DNA of 31,368 nucleotides from contig CABVDJ010000029.1 in the NCBI GenBank assembly GCA_902497025.1, positions 1 through 31,368 on the forward strand, given 5' to 3'. Origin of the DNA: an uncultured Collinsella sp. Lineage in GTDB: Bacteria > Actinomycetota > Coriobacteriia > Coriobacteriales > Coriobacteriaceae. The notes beneath the pieces were generated by a model. The model was not told the DNA's origin and searched no databases. It saw only the letters and a program-made list of their open reading frames with translations. A program made the position numbers and the translations under genes. Of the stretch, positions 1 to 6,723 are shown one piece after another (position 1 is the first letter of the stretch; every line of letters starts with the position of its first letter).

Positions 1-163
1 CGGCGACCTCCTCGGCCTTCGCACGCTCGGCACGCAGGGCAGCCAGCTCCTCACGCTCGCGACGGGCCTCTTCCTGGGCCTCGCGGCGGGCCTTCTCAGC
101 GCGGAGCTCTTCCAACTCAGCGCGCTCCTCGTCGGACAATGGTTGGGACTCAAGCTCGGCCAT
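1..163 (-). CDS. Unknown charged coiled-coil protein, N-terminal fragment
   Basis: Only the first 54 codons are inside the window; the gene runs off the left edge. The ATG at 163 follows a GAAAGG ribosome binding site about 8 bases upstream. The visible residues begin MAELESQPLSDEERAELEEL and continue almost entirely as Glu, Ala, Arg, Lys and Leu, with repeated E-E-x-R/K patterns typical of a long charged helix or coiled coil. No catalytic motif is visible and no family can be named from this part. The gene follows tRNA-Ala on the same strand, but the tRNA terminator lies between them, so it probably has its own promoter or depends on read-through. Confidence 0.75.
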   Translation of the reverse strand, partial: MAELESQPLSDEERAELEELRAEKARREAQEEARREREELAALRAERAKAEEVA

Positions 164-180
164 GGTACAGCCCTTTCTTT

Positions 181-213
181 TAAAAAAAGCCGCCGACACA
201 ATGTCAGCGGCTT
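181..213 (-). terminator. Rho-independent terminator of tRNA-Ala
   Basis: Read on the minus strand, an 11-bp stem (AGCCGCTGACA with TGTCGGCGGCT, one G-U pair) closes a 3-base loop and runs into seven Ts. It starts 15 bases after the tRNA 3' end, so it should end the tRNA transcript. Confidence 0.85.
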
Positions 214-227
214 ATCAAATCCAAGGG

Positions 228-300
228 TGGAGACGAAGGGAGTCGAACCCTCGGCCTCTGCCATGCGACGGCAGCGCTCTCCCAACTGAGCTACGTCCCC
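228..300 (-). tRNA. tRNA-Ala (anticodon CGC)
   Basis: The minus strand folds into a complete cloverleaf of 73 bases. The acceptor stem GGGGACG pairs with CGTCTCC and includes the G3-U70 pair that is the identity signal for alanyl-tRNA synthetase. The D arm GCTCAGTTGGGAGAGC and the T arm GAGGGTTCGACTCCC are normal. The anticodon stem CTGCC/GGCAG holds loop GTCGCAT, giving anticodon CGC, which reads the Ala codon GCG, common in this GC-rich genome. The 3' CCA is not encoded and would be added after transcription. Confidence 0.95.
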
Positions 301-404
301 AGGACAAGTCGATATTTTACCTACGGCTCGCCAACTGTCAACGCCCAATAACCAGTCTTTTTGGAGCGCGGCTATTTTGGCAACTTTTCGAACAGGCGAT
401 CCTC

Positions 405-443
405 TCGATGATTTTTTAATCCCCGTCCCAGAAAAATCATCGA
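405..443 (-). repeat. AT-stemmed palindrome with GGGACGGGG loop
   Basis: A perfect 12-bp inverted repeat (TCGATGATTTTT / AAAAATCATCGA) encloses a 15-base loop that reads TGGGACGGGG on the minus strand. It starts 9 bases after the stop codon of the radical SAM gene and could act as its transcript end. The loop motif links it to the other GGGAC-containing palindromes in this window; the same 10-mer recurs at 13308-13317. Terminator versus dispersed repeat cannot be settled from sequence alone. Confidence 0.5.
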
Positions 444-451
444 CGAACGCA

Positions 452-1390
452 CTACTTTGCGCTGGTAAGAACACCGGTGGTGTCGAAGGCCGGGGTGAAG
501 CTCTCGTCTACCGCGCCGCCCTCTTGCCAAAACATCGTCGTAAAGCCCAGGTCGTCGGCATGGTCGAGCACCTGCTCGTACTCCTCGCGCGTCACGGCAC
601 GCGCCAGGTCGCCGCCCTGCTCGCGCATAAGCGCATTGGGCGTGTACTGGTTCATGACCGAGATCGGCACATCGCCCACCGTCTGCCACACCAGGTCTAA
701 CACGCGACACGAATCGTCTGCATGTCCCGGCAGTACCAGATGGCGCACAATCATGCCGCGCTTCATGAGCCCGCCCTCATCCATCAGCTCTCCCCCGCGG
801 CGATCGATCTCGCGCGCCATCTGGGACAGACCCGACACGGCCACGCGCGGGTAGTCCTTAATATGAGAAAGCGACTGCGCAAGCCCGGCATCGGCATATT
901 TAAAGTCGGTAAGCCACACATCGACCAGATCGCCCAGCGCCGCCACGGCACTCGCGCGCTCGTAACCACTCGTGTTGTAGACGATCGGGATGACCAGCCC
1001 GCGCGCCCGTGCCGCGGCAATCGCAGCCGGCAGCAGGTGCGCGTAGTGCGTCGCCGTCACCAAATTGATGTTGTTGGCACCCTGATCCTGCAGTTCCAGC
1101 ATAATCTCGACCAGACGCTCGGGCGAAATCTCAAGGCCAAAATTGCCGGTCGAGATCTCGTGGTTCTGGCAGTAGATACATTTAAGCGAGCAGCCGCTAA
1201 AGAAGATCGTGCCCGAACCGGCCTCGCCCGAGATAGGCGGCTCCTCCCACATATGAAGCGCCGCGCGGGCCACCTTGAGCGTGTCGTTAGCACCGCATAC
1301 GCCGCGCGCGCCCTCATCGCGCGCCGCACCGCAACGGCGCGGACACAAATGGCAGGCGGGCGAAAAAAGTTCGGTCAACGACGTCAGCAT
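452..1390 (-). CDS. PflX-like radical SAM protein (COG1313 type)
   Basis: A 312-residue protein of the PflX/COG1313 branch of radical SAM enzymes, related to pyruvate formate-lyase activating proteins. The SAM-binding cluster motif is C67-x3-C71-x2-C74 (GCSLKCIYCQN). It is preceded by a cysteine-rich N-terminus (C13, C16, C20, C32) that could hold a second iron-sulfur or zinc site, as is usual in this family. Such enzymes cleave S-adenosylmethionine to start radical chemistry; the substrate of PflX is unknown, so activation of a glycyl-radical enzyme is only a guess. No formate-lyase gene is visible nearby. An upstream TTG at 1405 would add five residues, but its GGAG fits better as the ribosome binding site of the ATG at 1390, which is the start chosen here. 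Confidence 0.85.
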   Translation of the reverse strand: MLTSLTELFSPACHLCPRRCGAARDEGARGVCGANDTLKVARAALHMWEEPPISGEAGSGTIFFSGCSLKCIYCQNHEISTGNFGLEISPERLVEIMLELQDQGANNINLVTATHYAHLLPAAIAAARARGLVIPIVYNTSGYERASAVAALGDLVDVWLTDFKYADAGLAQSLSHIKDYPRVAVSGLSQMAREIDRRGGELMDEGGLMKRGMIVRHLVLPGHADDSCRVLDLVWQTVGDVPISVMNQYTPNALMREQGGDLARAVTREEYEQVLDHADDLGFTTMFWQEGGAVDESFTPAFDTTGVLTSAK

Positions 1391-1505
1391 AAAAACATGC
1401 TCCAAAACAACGATTCAGCAGCTCAAACGTAAAGGGCCAGACCGCGTAGACGGCTCCGTCCCTAAGGCGCCGTAATCGTCCGACACGATTTTTGTAATGT
1501 CAAGA

Positions 1506-1534
1506 CTGGAATCGATAAAGTGCCGCTTTATGAT
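1506..1534 (+). promoter_or_regulatory. Probable promoter of the structured RNA
   Basis: TATGAT at 1529-1534 is a good -10 element, and a weak -35 (CTGGAA, 1506-1511) lies 17 bases upstream. Transcription would begin near 1541, just at the 5' strand of the closing stem of the RNA described next. Confidence 0.45.
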
Positions 1535-1540
1535 GTAGGT

Positions 1541-1711
1541 ATTCCGCCCCCCGCGGAGCAACTGGGTGAACCGTCGCGTTTATTTAGGGAGCCCACACAG
1601 TCGTGCCTAGTACAGGTATCCTTCGTTGTTAAGGACGCTGGAACAGTCGATGAGGGCACCCACCTGTTTTAGGTGGGTTCATTTTCGTAACGTGGGGGGT
1701 GGTTTTCTTTT
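1541..1711 (+). ncRNA. ssrS: Structured RNA, probable 6S RNA
   Basis: A non-coding stretch with the layout of 6S RNA, the regulator that mimics an open promoter and holds the housekeeping RNA polymerase. The two ends pair over 12 bp (1544-1555 with 1691-1702, two G-U pairs) and the closing stem runs directly into TTTTCTTTT, so it doubles as a terminator. Inside, an 8-bp perfect hairpin (ACCCACCT/AGGTGGGT, 1658-1678) lies on the 3' side where 6S RNAs have their central bubble. An interrupted apical arm can form from about 1591 to 1657, with TCCTT/AAGGA near its tip. A length of about 170 nt fits the family. The GGGCACCCACCT segment resembles my memory of clostridial 6S sequences, but no covariance model was run. 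Another structured RNA is possible. Confidence 0.6.
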
Positions 1712-1916
1712 GCCGAAAAACGCCATTACAGTCCATATGGATTCCCGCCGGCATCCCGACAAGCCATCGACAACATCCCAATATCTGGTAAGCGCGTGAT
1801 TATCGCTGTGTGCAATTCCATGCACCCCCCTTGGTCGAGTATTATGGTTCGGCTATGCCCTTTGCGCATGGCGTTCTTCCGACCTTTTCCTTCGACGCTT
1901 GGCGGTTTTTAGATTC

Positions 1917-3116
1917 ATGGCTTCATCCCCGAGCTACATACCGTATCTATGCGTGGCAGCGGCGGCCTTTATCACGACCTTCCTCGCGGTGCCCCTGGTC
2001 AAGCGCTTGGCAATTAAGCTCGATGCCGTCGACTATCCTTCTAAGCGCCGCATCAACACCAAGCCCATCCCGCGTTTGGGCGGAACGGCGGTGTTTTTGG
2101 GCCTGGTCGTTGCCTGCATTGTGCAAATCCTAGGCACCTGGTACCTAGGCTGGCCGCCCGTTTTGGTGCCGCACCCGCGCCTTCACATTAGCTATCCCAT
2201 GCTGGCGCTCTCCTTTACCGTCATCTTTGCGACCGGCGCTATCGACGACGTCTTCCAGCTCAAGCCCAAGCAAAAGCTGGCCGGACAGGTCCTCGCCGCG
2301 CTCATCGCCTGTATCGGCGGCCTAAAAATCGGCGTCATCGTCAACCCGTTTGCTCCCGGCGAGATTATGCTCGGATGGCTCGCCTACCCCATTACCGTGA
2401 TCTATCTGGTGGCATTCACCAACATCATTAACCTCATCGACGGCCTCGACGGCTTGGCCACGGGCATCTGCGGCATCGCGTCGTTCACCATGTTTTCGAT
2501 GGCCGTTCTCTCGGGCCGCATCGACGCCGCCGCGCTCTCCATTGCGCTCTTTGGCGCCTGTCTGGCCTTTTTGCGCTACAACTTCAACCCCGCAAGCATC
2601 TTCTTGGGCGACTCGGGGTCGCTGCTTCTGGGCTTTGCGCTGGGCTCCATCTCGCTGCTCAACGTGAGCCGCACCGCCGCGCTCACCTCGCTCATCATCC
2701 CGCTCATCGTTGCCGGCGTGCCCATCATCGACACGTTTAGCGCCATTGTGCGCCGCAAGCGCGCCCACATTAGCATCGGGCAGGCCGACAAAGGCCACAT
2801 CCACCACCGCCTGATCCAAGAAGGCTACAACCAAAAACAGGCTGTGCTGCTCATCTATGCCTGGTGCATTATGCTTTCGGCCGGCGCCGCCGCGATTAAC
2901 CAGGTCGAGGTGCCCATGCGCGTGCTCATCTTTACCGTGCTCGCCATTGGCTCGGCGGCCTTTGCCAAGCATCTACATCTGTTTGAGCCCGTACTGCGCC
3001 ACCATTACAACAAGCGCACGCACGAGGACGAGCTGGTCACCCCCGACGACCCCGCTTTTAAGCAGGAGGAGCAGGCAGCCGAGGAGCGCAAAGAAGAGCG
3101 CCACCACAAGCTCTAG
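1917..3116 (+). CDS. WecA/TagO-type undecaprenyl-phosphate sugar-1-phosphate transferase
   Basis: A polytopic membrane enzyme of the MraY/WecA superfamily, about 399 residues. It transfers a sugar-1-phosphate (GlcNAc-1-P in WecA and TagO) from a UDP-sugar onto undecaprenyl phosphate, the first step of wall teichoic acid or other envelope glycan synthesis. Diagnostic motifs occur in order: PIPRLGG after the first membrane segment, AIDDVFQLKPKQKL with the Mg-binding aspartates, NLIDGLDGLA, IFLGDSGS, and the cytoplasmic loop GHIHHRLIQ that marks WecA-like rather than MraY enzymes. The C-terminus is a charged tail rich in Glu, Lys and His. The start is uncertain: an in-frame TTG at 1899 gives six more residues, and neither start has a strong ribosome binding site. 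It stands alone upstream of trpS. The exact sugar is not predictable. Confidence 0.9.
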   Translation: MASSPSYIPYLCVAAAAFITTFLAVPLVKRLAIKLDAVDYPSKRRINTKPIPRLGGTAVFLGLVVACIVQILGTWYLGWPPVLVPHPRLHISYPMLALSFTVIFATGAIDDVFQLKPKQKLAGQVLAALIACIGGLKIGVIVNPFAPGEIMLGWLAYPITVIYLVAFTNIINLIDGLDGLATGICGIASFTMFSMAVLSGRIDAAALSIALFGACLAFLRYNFNPASIFLGDSGSLLLGFALGSISLLNVSRTAALTSLIIPLIVAGVPIIDTFSAIVRRKRAHISIGQADKGHIHHRLIQEGYNQKQAVLLIYAWCIMLSAGAAAINQVEVPMRVLIFTVLAIGSAAFAKHLHLFEPVLRHHYNKRTHEDELVTPDDPAFKQEEQAAEERKEERHHKL

Positions 3117-3286
3117 GGCAAGCTGCCGAGGATGTGCCAAGGCACCGTTAGCCAAGCGCGGCCGCGCCGCACCCATCGCACATGCCGCACCACGCGCGCC
3201 CCTCTCCCGCCCCTCGCCTACTTACGCACCACCCCTCCAATAAACGCGTTATCATCTTGACCCATGAACATACGTTAGGAGCAATC

Positions 3287-4336
3287 ATGCCAAACGAGAA
3301 CAGCTACGAAGTCGCGCTGCAAAAGAGCAACGCCATTCGCGAGGGCCTGGCCAAGACGCCCGAGAAGTTCACCATGCTCACCGGCGACCGCCCCACCGGC
3401 CGCCTGCACCTGGGCCACTACTTTGGCACCCTCAAGGGCCGCGTTGAGCTGCAGAACATGGGCGCCAAGACCAACGTGCTCATCGCCGACTACCAGGTCA
3501 TCACCGACCGCGACACGACCGAGCACATCCAGGACAACGTGTACAACATGGTCATGGACTACCTTGCCTGCGGTATCGACCCCGACAAGACCATGATCTA
3601 CGCGCACTCCGCCGTGCCCGCAGCAAACCAGCTCATGCTGCCGTTCCTGTCGCTGGTGTCCGAGGCCGAGCTGGCGCGCAACCCCACCGTCAAGGCCGAG
3701 ATGGAGGCCTCGGGCCACGAGCTCACCGGTCTTCTGCTCACCTACCCGGTGCACCAGGCCTGCGACATTCTGTTCTGCAAGGGCAACGTCGTGCCCGTCG
3801 GTCGCGACCAGCTGCCGCACATCGAGCTCACCCGCACCATCGCCCGCCGCTTTAACAACCGCTACGGCAAGGTATTTCCCGAGGTCGACGCATTGCTGTC
3901 CGAGACCCCGCTGCTTCCCGGCCTTGACGGTCGCAAGATGAGCAAGAGCTACGGCAACGCCATCAATATCTCGATGACCGCCGAGGAGACGGCCAAACGC
4001 ATCAAGAAGAGCCAGACCGACTCCGAGCGCATGATCACGTTCGACCCCGAAAACCGCCCCGGCGTGTCCGGCCTGCTTTCGACAGCCGCCATCTGCACCG
4101 GTCGCTCCGAGGTCGAGATTGCCGAGGAGATCGGCATGGGCGGCTCCGGCCAGCTCAAGAAGTACGTGACCGAGGCCGTCAACGAGTACTTCGCACCGAT
4201 CCGCGAGTGTCGCCAGCGCTACGAGAACGATCTGGACTATGTGAAGGACGTCCTGCACGAGGGCAACCGTCGCGCCAACGAGATCGCCGATCAGACCCTG
4301 GCAGAGGTTCAGGACGCCATGGGCATGGTGTACTAG
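3287..4336 (+). CDS. trpS: Tryptophanyl-tRNA synthetase
   Basis: A cytoplasmic class I aminoacyl-tRNA synthetase that charges tRNA-Trp, 349 residues. The ATP-binding HIGH signature appears as HLGH in DRPTGRLHLGHYFG (about residue 42), and KMSKS appears intact as GRKMSKSYGN (about residue 217). The length is typical. The ATG at 3287 has an AGGAG ribosome binding site 8 bases upstream; a longer open frame from 3182 gives a proline-rich low-complexity extension without such a site and was not used. The gene is followed by a strong terminator, so it seems to be a single-gene unit. No T-box leader is visible in the 170 bases upstream. Confidence 0.97.
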   Translation: MPNENSYEVALQKSNAIREGLAKTPEKFTMLTGDRPTGRLHLGHYFGTLKGRVELQNMGAKTNVLIADYQVITDRDTTEHIQDNVYNMVMDYLACGIDPDKTMIYAHSAVPAANQLMLPFLSLVSEAELARNPTVKAEMEASGHELTGLLLTYPVHQACDILFCKGNVVPVGRDQLPHIELTRTIARRFNNRYGKVFPEVDALLSETPLLPGLDGRKMSKSYGNAINISMTAEETAKRIKKSQTDSERMITFDPENRPGVSGLLSTAAICTGRSEVEIAEEIGMGGSGQLKKYVTEAVNEYFAPIRECRQRYENDLDYVKDVLHEGNRRANEIADQTLAEVQDAMGMVY

Positions 4337-4371
4337 ACCGATCTACTGGCTTGAGCTTTCGATTGCTTTAG

Positions 4372-4399
4372 GGCGGGCGCTGCGGCGTCCGCCTTTTTT
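4372..4399 (+). terminator. Rho-independent terminator of trpS
   Basis: A 9-bp GC-rich stem (GGCGGGCGC with GCGTCCGCC, one G-U pair) and a TGCG loop are followed by six Ts, 35 bases after the trpS stop codon. Confidence 0.9.
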
Positions 4400-4439
4400 G
4401 GAGCCGGACCGCTTCGGCTCCGTCCATCGCACCCCCTCG

Positions 4440-4580
4440 ACAAACAGGAACAGGCCCGCCGGCAGTTAGCTGCCAGCGGGCCTGTTCCCGAAGTACACCG
4501 TTGAATCGCACAGAGGGGAGGGATGCGAATCAAACTCAACAGGGCAGGCTTTTTCATCGCCTATTGCCTGCTCCCTTGCT
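4440..4580 (-). ncRNA. Candidate small RNA with three hairpins
   Basis: The 393-base gap between trpS and the MGMT gene holds no convincing gene. Read on the minus strand it shows three hairpins in a row. Hairpin 1 pairs 4566-4575 with 4542-4549. Hairpin 2 pairs 4524-4533 with 4501-4510 (9 of 10 bases) around the C-rich loop TCCCTCCCCTCTG. Hairpin 3 pairs 4447-4465 with 4470-4488 (18 of 19 bases, TTAG loop) and ends in a weak TGTTTGT tract. A -10-like TATATT lies at 4592-4587, but the -35 is poor. C-rich loops often pair with Shine-Dalgarno sequences in regulatory RNAs. The alternative is a set of unrelated repeat hairpins, or read-through leader or tail of the MGMT transcript. Speculative. 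Confidence 0.25.
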
Positions 4581-4672
4581 GAAACCAATATAGTTCACCG
4601 TGGTTTACTTTCTGACGGCAAAGTACGCCGCCACACCTTCTCCATAAGTTAGCTCTGGTAAACCTACAGTGT

Positions 4673-4713
4673 AAAACCACCACAAAGGGGACAGGCGCCT
4701 TTGTGGTGGTTTT
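4673..4713 (+). repeat. Palindromic repeat, copy 1 (ACCACCACAAAGG type)
   Basis: Inverted arms AAAACCACCACAAAGG and CCTTTGTGGTGGTTTT flank GGGACAGGCG. It is the first of five near-identical copies in this window (4673, 5080, 6657, 7615, 22087). The terminal A and T runs give a terminator-like hairpin on both strands. Here it lies 17 bases beyond the MGMT stop codon and may end that transcript. All five copies are between genes. Confidence 0.9.
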
Positions 4714-4729
4714 CGCCACGGAAGAACCG

Positions 4730-5050
4730 CTAGAGCCCGGCAGGCCAGCGACAGGCGGCCAAGTCGACGTGCATGTCGTCCTTAAACGCCACACCTTCCC
4801 CTAGCAAAAGCTCACGTTGAGCATCGGGACCGCCAAAAGCGAAGCCCTCGCATATGTGCCCGTCGGCAAACACCACGCGGTGACAGGGAATCTCGCCGGG
4901 GCGCGGATTACTATGCAGGGCATACCCCACGTACCGCGCACTTCGTGGACGACCGGCAAGCAGCGCCACCTGGCCATACGTGGCGACCATCCCCTCGGGG
5001 ATCTGCTCGACCACCTCGTACACCCGTTCAAAAAAGCCCTCAGACGCCAT
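4730..5050 (-). CDS. MGMT-family DNA alkyl-binding protein, single domain
   Basis: A 106-residue protein equal to the C-terminal DNA-binding and active-site domain of O6-methylguanine-DNA methyltransferase, without the N-terminal ribonuclease-H-like domain. The helix-turn-helix region (GMVATYGQVALLAG...SARYVGYAL) and the IPCHRVV motif are clear. The Cys of PCHRV is retained; in alkyltransferase-like (ATL) proteins of the same size it is usually Trp, so this one may either transfer alkyl groups or only flag lesions for nucleotide excision repair. The ATG at 5050 has AGGGAG 7 bases upstream; longer upstream frames start inside the repeat copy. It follows the degV-like gene on the same strand, separated by repeat copy 2. 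Confidence 0.9.
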   Translation of the reverse strand: MASEGFFERVYEVVEQIPEGMVATYGQVALLAGRPRSARYVGYALHSNPRPGEIPCHRVVFADGHICEGFAFGGPDAQRELLLGEGVAFKDDMHVDLAACRWPAGL

Positions 5051-5079
5051 TGCTCGCTCCCTTCCACCCGGAAAAGCAT

Positions 5080-5119
5080 AAACCACCACAAAGGTGCCTG
5101 TCCCCTTTGTGGTGGTTTT
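5080..5119 (-). repeat. Palindromic repeat, copy 2
   Basis: Arms AAACCACCACAAAGG and CCTTTGTGGTGGTTTT around TGCCTGTCC, so the GGGGACAGG core reads on the minus strand. It fills most of the 79-base gap between the DegV-family stop codon and the MGMT start, where it would form a strong hairpin between two genes on the same strand. Confidence 0.9.
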
Positions 5120-5129
5120 GACCGGAAAG

Positions 5130-5984
5130 CTAGTTGGCGGGGCGGAAGAAGGCTACGGCTACGGCGCCGGGGCCCACGTGGGTGCCGATGGTGGCGCCAA
5201 TGGTGTGGATGGACAGCTCGCCCTCGGTGTGACCGGCCCACAGTGCCGCGCTGTCCTCGATATATTTCTTGAGCACGGCGTCCGAAAGGCCTGTATAGCC
5301 CAGCGCCAGCGGCATGGAAAAGTCGACGCCGCCCGCCTTTTCTACCTTCTGGTTGAGCAGGTTACGACCGTTCTTGGAACCGCGCGCCTTGCCCAGCTGC
5401 ACGATCAGGCCGTCCTCGGCGGCCACAACGGGCTTTACGTTGAGCAACGTGCCCACAGCGCCGGCCGCAGCAGACAGGCGACCGCCGCGCACCAAGTACT
5501 CCAGCGTCTCAAGCAGACCGATAACCACCACGCGGTCACGGACTGCCTCGACGGCCGCCGCGATCTGGGCCGCACTACGGCCCTCGTCCACCAAGCGCAA
5601 CGCATACTCGACCAGGACACGCTCGCCCAGGGTGACGTTATTGCTGTCCACCACGAACACGTCGCCGCCCGGCGCCTCGGCAAGTGCGGTACGGGCACTC
5701 TGATTGGTGCCCGAAAGCTTGGCGCCCACGGTAATAATCACTGCCTCGTCGCCGGCCTCACGTGCCTCGGCAATCGCCTGCGAAAACGCGTACGGGTTGA
5801 CCTGGCCGGTCTTGGGCAGCTCATCGCGCTCCACGAGCATCTCGTAAAAGCGCTGATGATCGATGTCGACGCCATCCATATACACATCGGTGCCAAAGGT
5901 GACGGACAGCGGCAAAACACGCAGAGCGGGGTGCTCCGCCGGCGACATATCGCTTGCGGAATCGGTAATAATACGAATGGACAT
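5130..5984 (-). CDS. DegV/FakB-family fatty-acid-binding protein
   Basis: A 284-residue DegV-family protein. In Firmicutes these proteins (FakB) bind a fatty acid and present it to the kinase FakA, which phosphorylates it for phospholipid synthesis. The N-terminal MSIRIITDSASDM is the family's TDS(A)SD signature, and KLSGTNQSA (about residue 93) is the conserved S-G-T-x-x-S stretch that contacts the carboxylate. Length matches the family. The ATG at 5984 has AGGA 7 bases upstream; an extension upstream lacks a ribosome site. It is preceded on the same strand, 119 bases away, by a MarR regulator, which suggests joint control. FakA is not in the window, so the partner is unknown. Confidence 0.92.
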   Translation of the reverse strand: MSIRIITDSASDMSPAEHPALRVLPLSVTFGTDVYMDGVDIDHQRFYEMLVERDELPKTGQVNPYAFSQAIAEAREAGDEAVIITVGAKLSGTNQSARTALAEAPGGDVFVVDSNNVTLGERVLVEYALRLVDEGRSAAQIAAAVEAVRDRVVVIGLLETLEYLVRGGRLSAAAGAVGTLLNVKPVVAAEDGLIVQLGKARGSKNGRNLLNQKVEKAGGVDFSMPLALGYTGLSDAVLKKYIEDSAALWAGHTEGELSIHTIGATIGTHVGPGAVAVAFFRPAN

Positions 5985-6103
5985 AACAAATCCTTTCTTG
6001 CGCGGAGCTCGCGCGGGGAATTTTGACAGCAATGCCCCGGCACGGTATACGCGCTCAAACGGGACTATGCAGTTGTTAATGGGAAGCAAATGCCTTGGCG
6101 GCC

Positions 6104-6553
6104 TTAGATCTCGCGCAGGGTGTCGAGAATCGTACGCAGCGATGCATACATCTGCTCGCGCTGCTCCACACCCATAGCCTTACCGGTGGTATCGAGCACC
6201 TCGCGAATGATGCGGTCCGCCTCGCTCATGCTCTCGCCGCCCAGAGCGGTCAGGCGAACCGGAGCACGATACTTAACGGCGGCATCGCCCGAATCATCGA
6301 CTTCGACGTAGCCGCCCTCCTCCAGATGCGCGAGCGTACGCGAGACGGCGGCGCGGGTCACGCCTGCCATGCGAGCCAGGTCGGCACCAGTCAGGCCGTC
6401 CTTGCTGCGCTCAAGATAGTACAGGCACATAACGTCGGAGCCCTTGAGGCCCAGCCTTGCGCCCTCAGACGTCTTAATGCGCTGGATCTCCTTGTAGAGA
6501 CCGCTGATCAGTCCGACAAAGTCCTCGAAACGTGTCTCGTCGCTCTGCTGCAT
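6104..6553 (-). CDS. MarR-family transcriptional regulator
   Basis: A 149-residue winged-helix regulator of the MarR type. The recognition region is visible as LTGADLARMAGVTRAAVSRTLAHLEEGGYVEV (about residues 54-85), followed by the wing, and helical dimerisation segments at both ends. It probably represses a small set of genes, most likely itself and the downstream fatty-acid-binding protein gene; by analogy FabT, a MarR protein in streptococci, controls fatty-acid synthesis, but that link is inference here. AAAGGCGG, 9 or more bases upstream of the ATG at 6553, serves as ribosome binding site. The upstream DNA carries two similar 9-base sites in inverted orientation that could be its operators. 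Confidence 0.9.
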   Translation of the reverse strand: MQQSDETRFEDFVGLISGLYKEIQRIKTSEGARLGLKGSDVMCLYYLERSKDGLTGADLARMAGVTRAAVSRTLAHLEEGGYVEVDDSGDAAVKYRAPVRLTALGGESMSEADRIIREVLDTTGKAMGVEQREQMYASLRTILDTLREI

Positions 6554-6588
6554 GGGAGACGACCGCCTTTCGCTTGCATAATGCTAAC

Positions 6589-6648
6589 GGGTAAACATCT
6601 TAGTCGCATAAGGCGACACCCGTACCCAAATACCCCATTTGTTAACCC
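6589..6648. promoter_or_regulatory. Inverted 9-base sites upstream of the MarR gene
   Basis: GGGTAAACA (6589-6597) and TGTTAACCC (6640-6648) are inverted copies with one mismatch, 42 bases apart, lying 36-95 bases upstream of the MarR start. A GTCGC/GCGAC hairpin lies between them. MarR proteins often bind their own promoter region, so these are operator candidates; no direct evidence. Confidence 0.3.
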
Positions 6649-6656
6649 ATCAACAT

Positions 6657-6697
6657 AAAAACCACCACAAAGGGGACAGGCACCTTTGTGGTGGTTT
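6657..6697 (+). repeat. Palindromic repeat, copy 3
   Basis: Arms AAAACCACCACAAAGG and CCTTTGTGGTGGTTT around GGACAGGCA, in the same orientation as copies 1 and 5. It lies 26 bases beyond the stop codon of the B3/B4-domain gene and before the MarR promoter, so it may separate the two minus-strand units. Confidence 0.9.
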
Positions 6698-6723
6698 GGG
6701 GCATCAATAGGTTCTAGGCGCCG

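Noticed and set aside
162..419. Small open frame across tRNA-Ala
   Set aside because: It translates the tRNA gene and its terminator in antisense; not a gene.
3182..3286. N-terminal extension of TrpRS
   Set aside because: The extension is proline-rich low-complexity sequence without a ribosome site, whereas AGGAG precedes the ATG at 3287.
4500..4580. Possible tRNA or tRNA-Sec-like fold
   Set aside because: Purine-rich and C-rich arms looked like an acceptor stem, but no consistent cloverleaf, anticodon loop or T loop could be formed on either strand.
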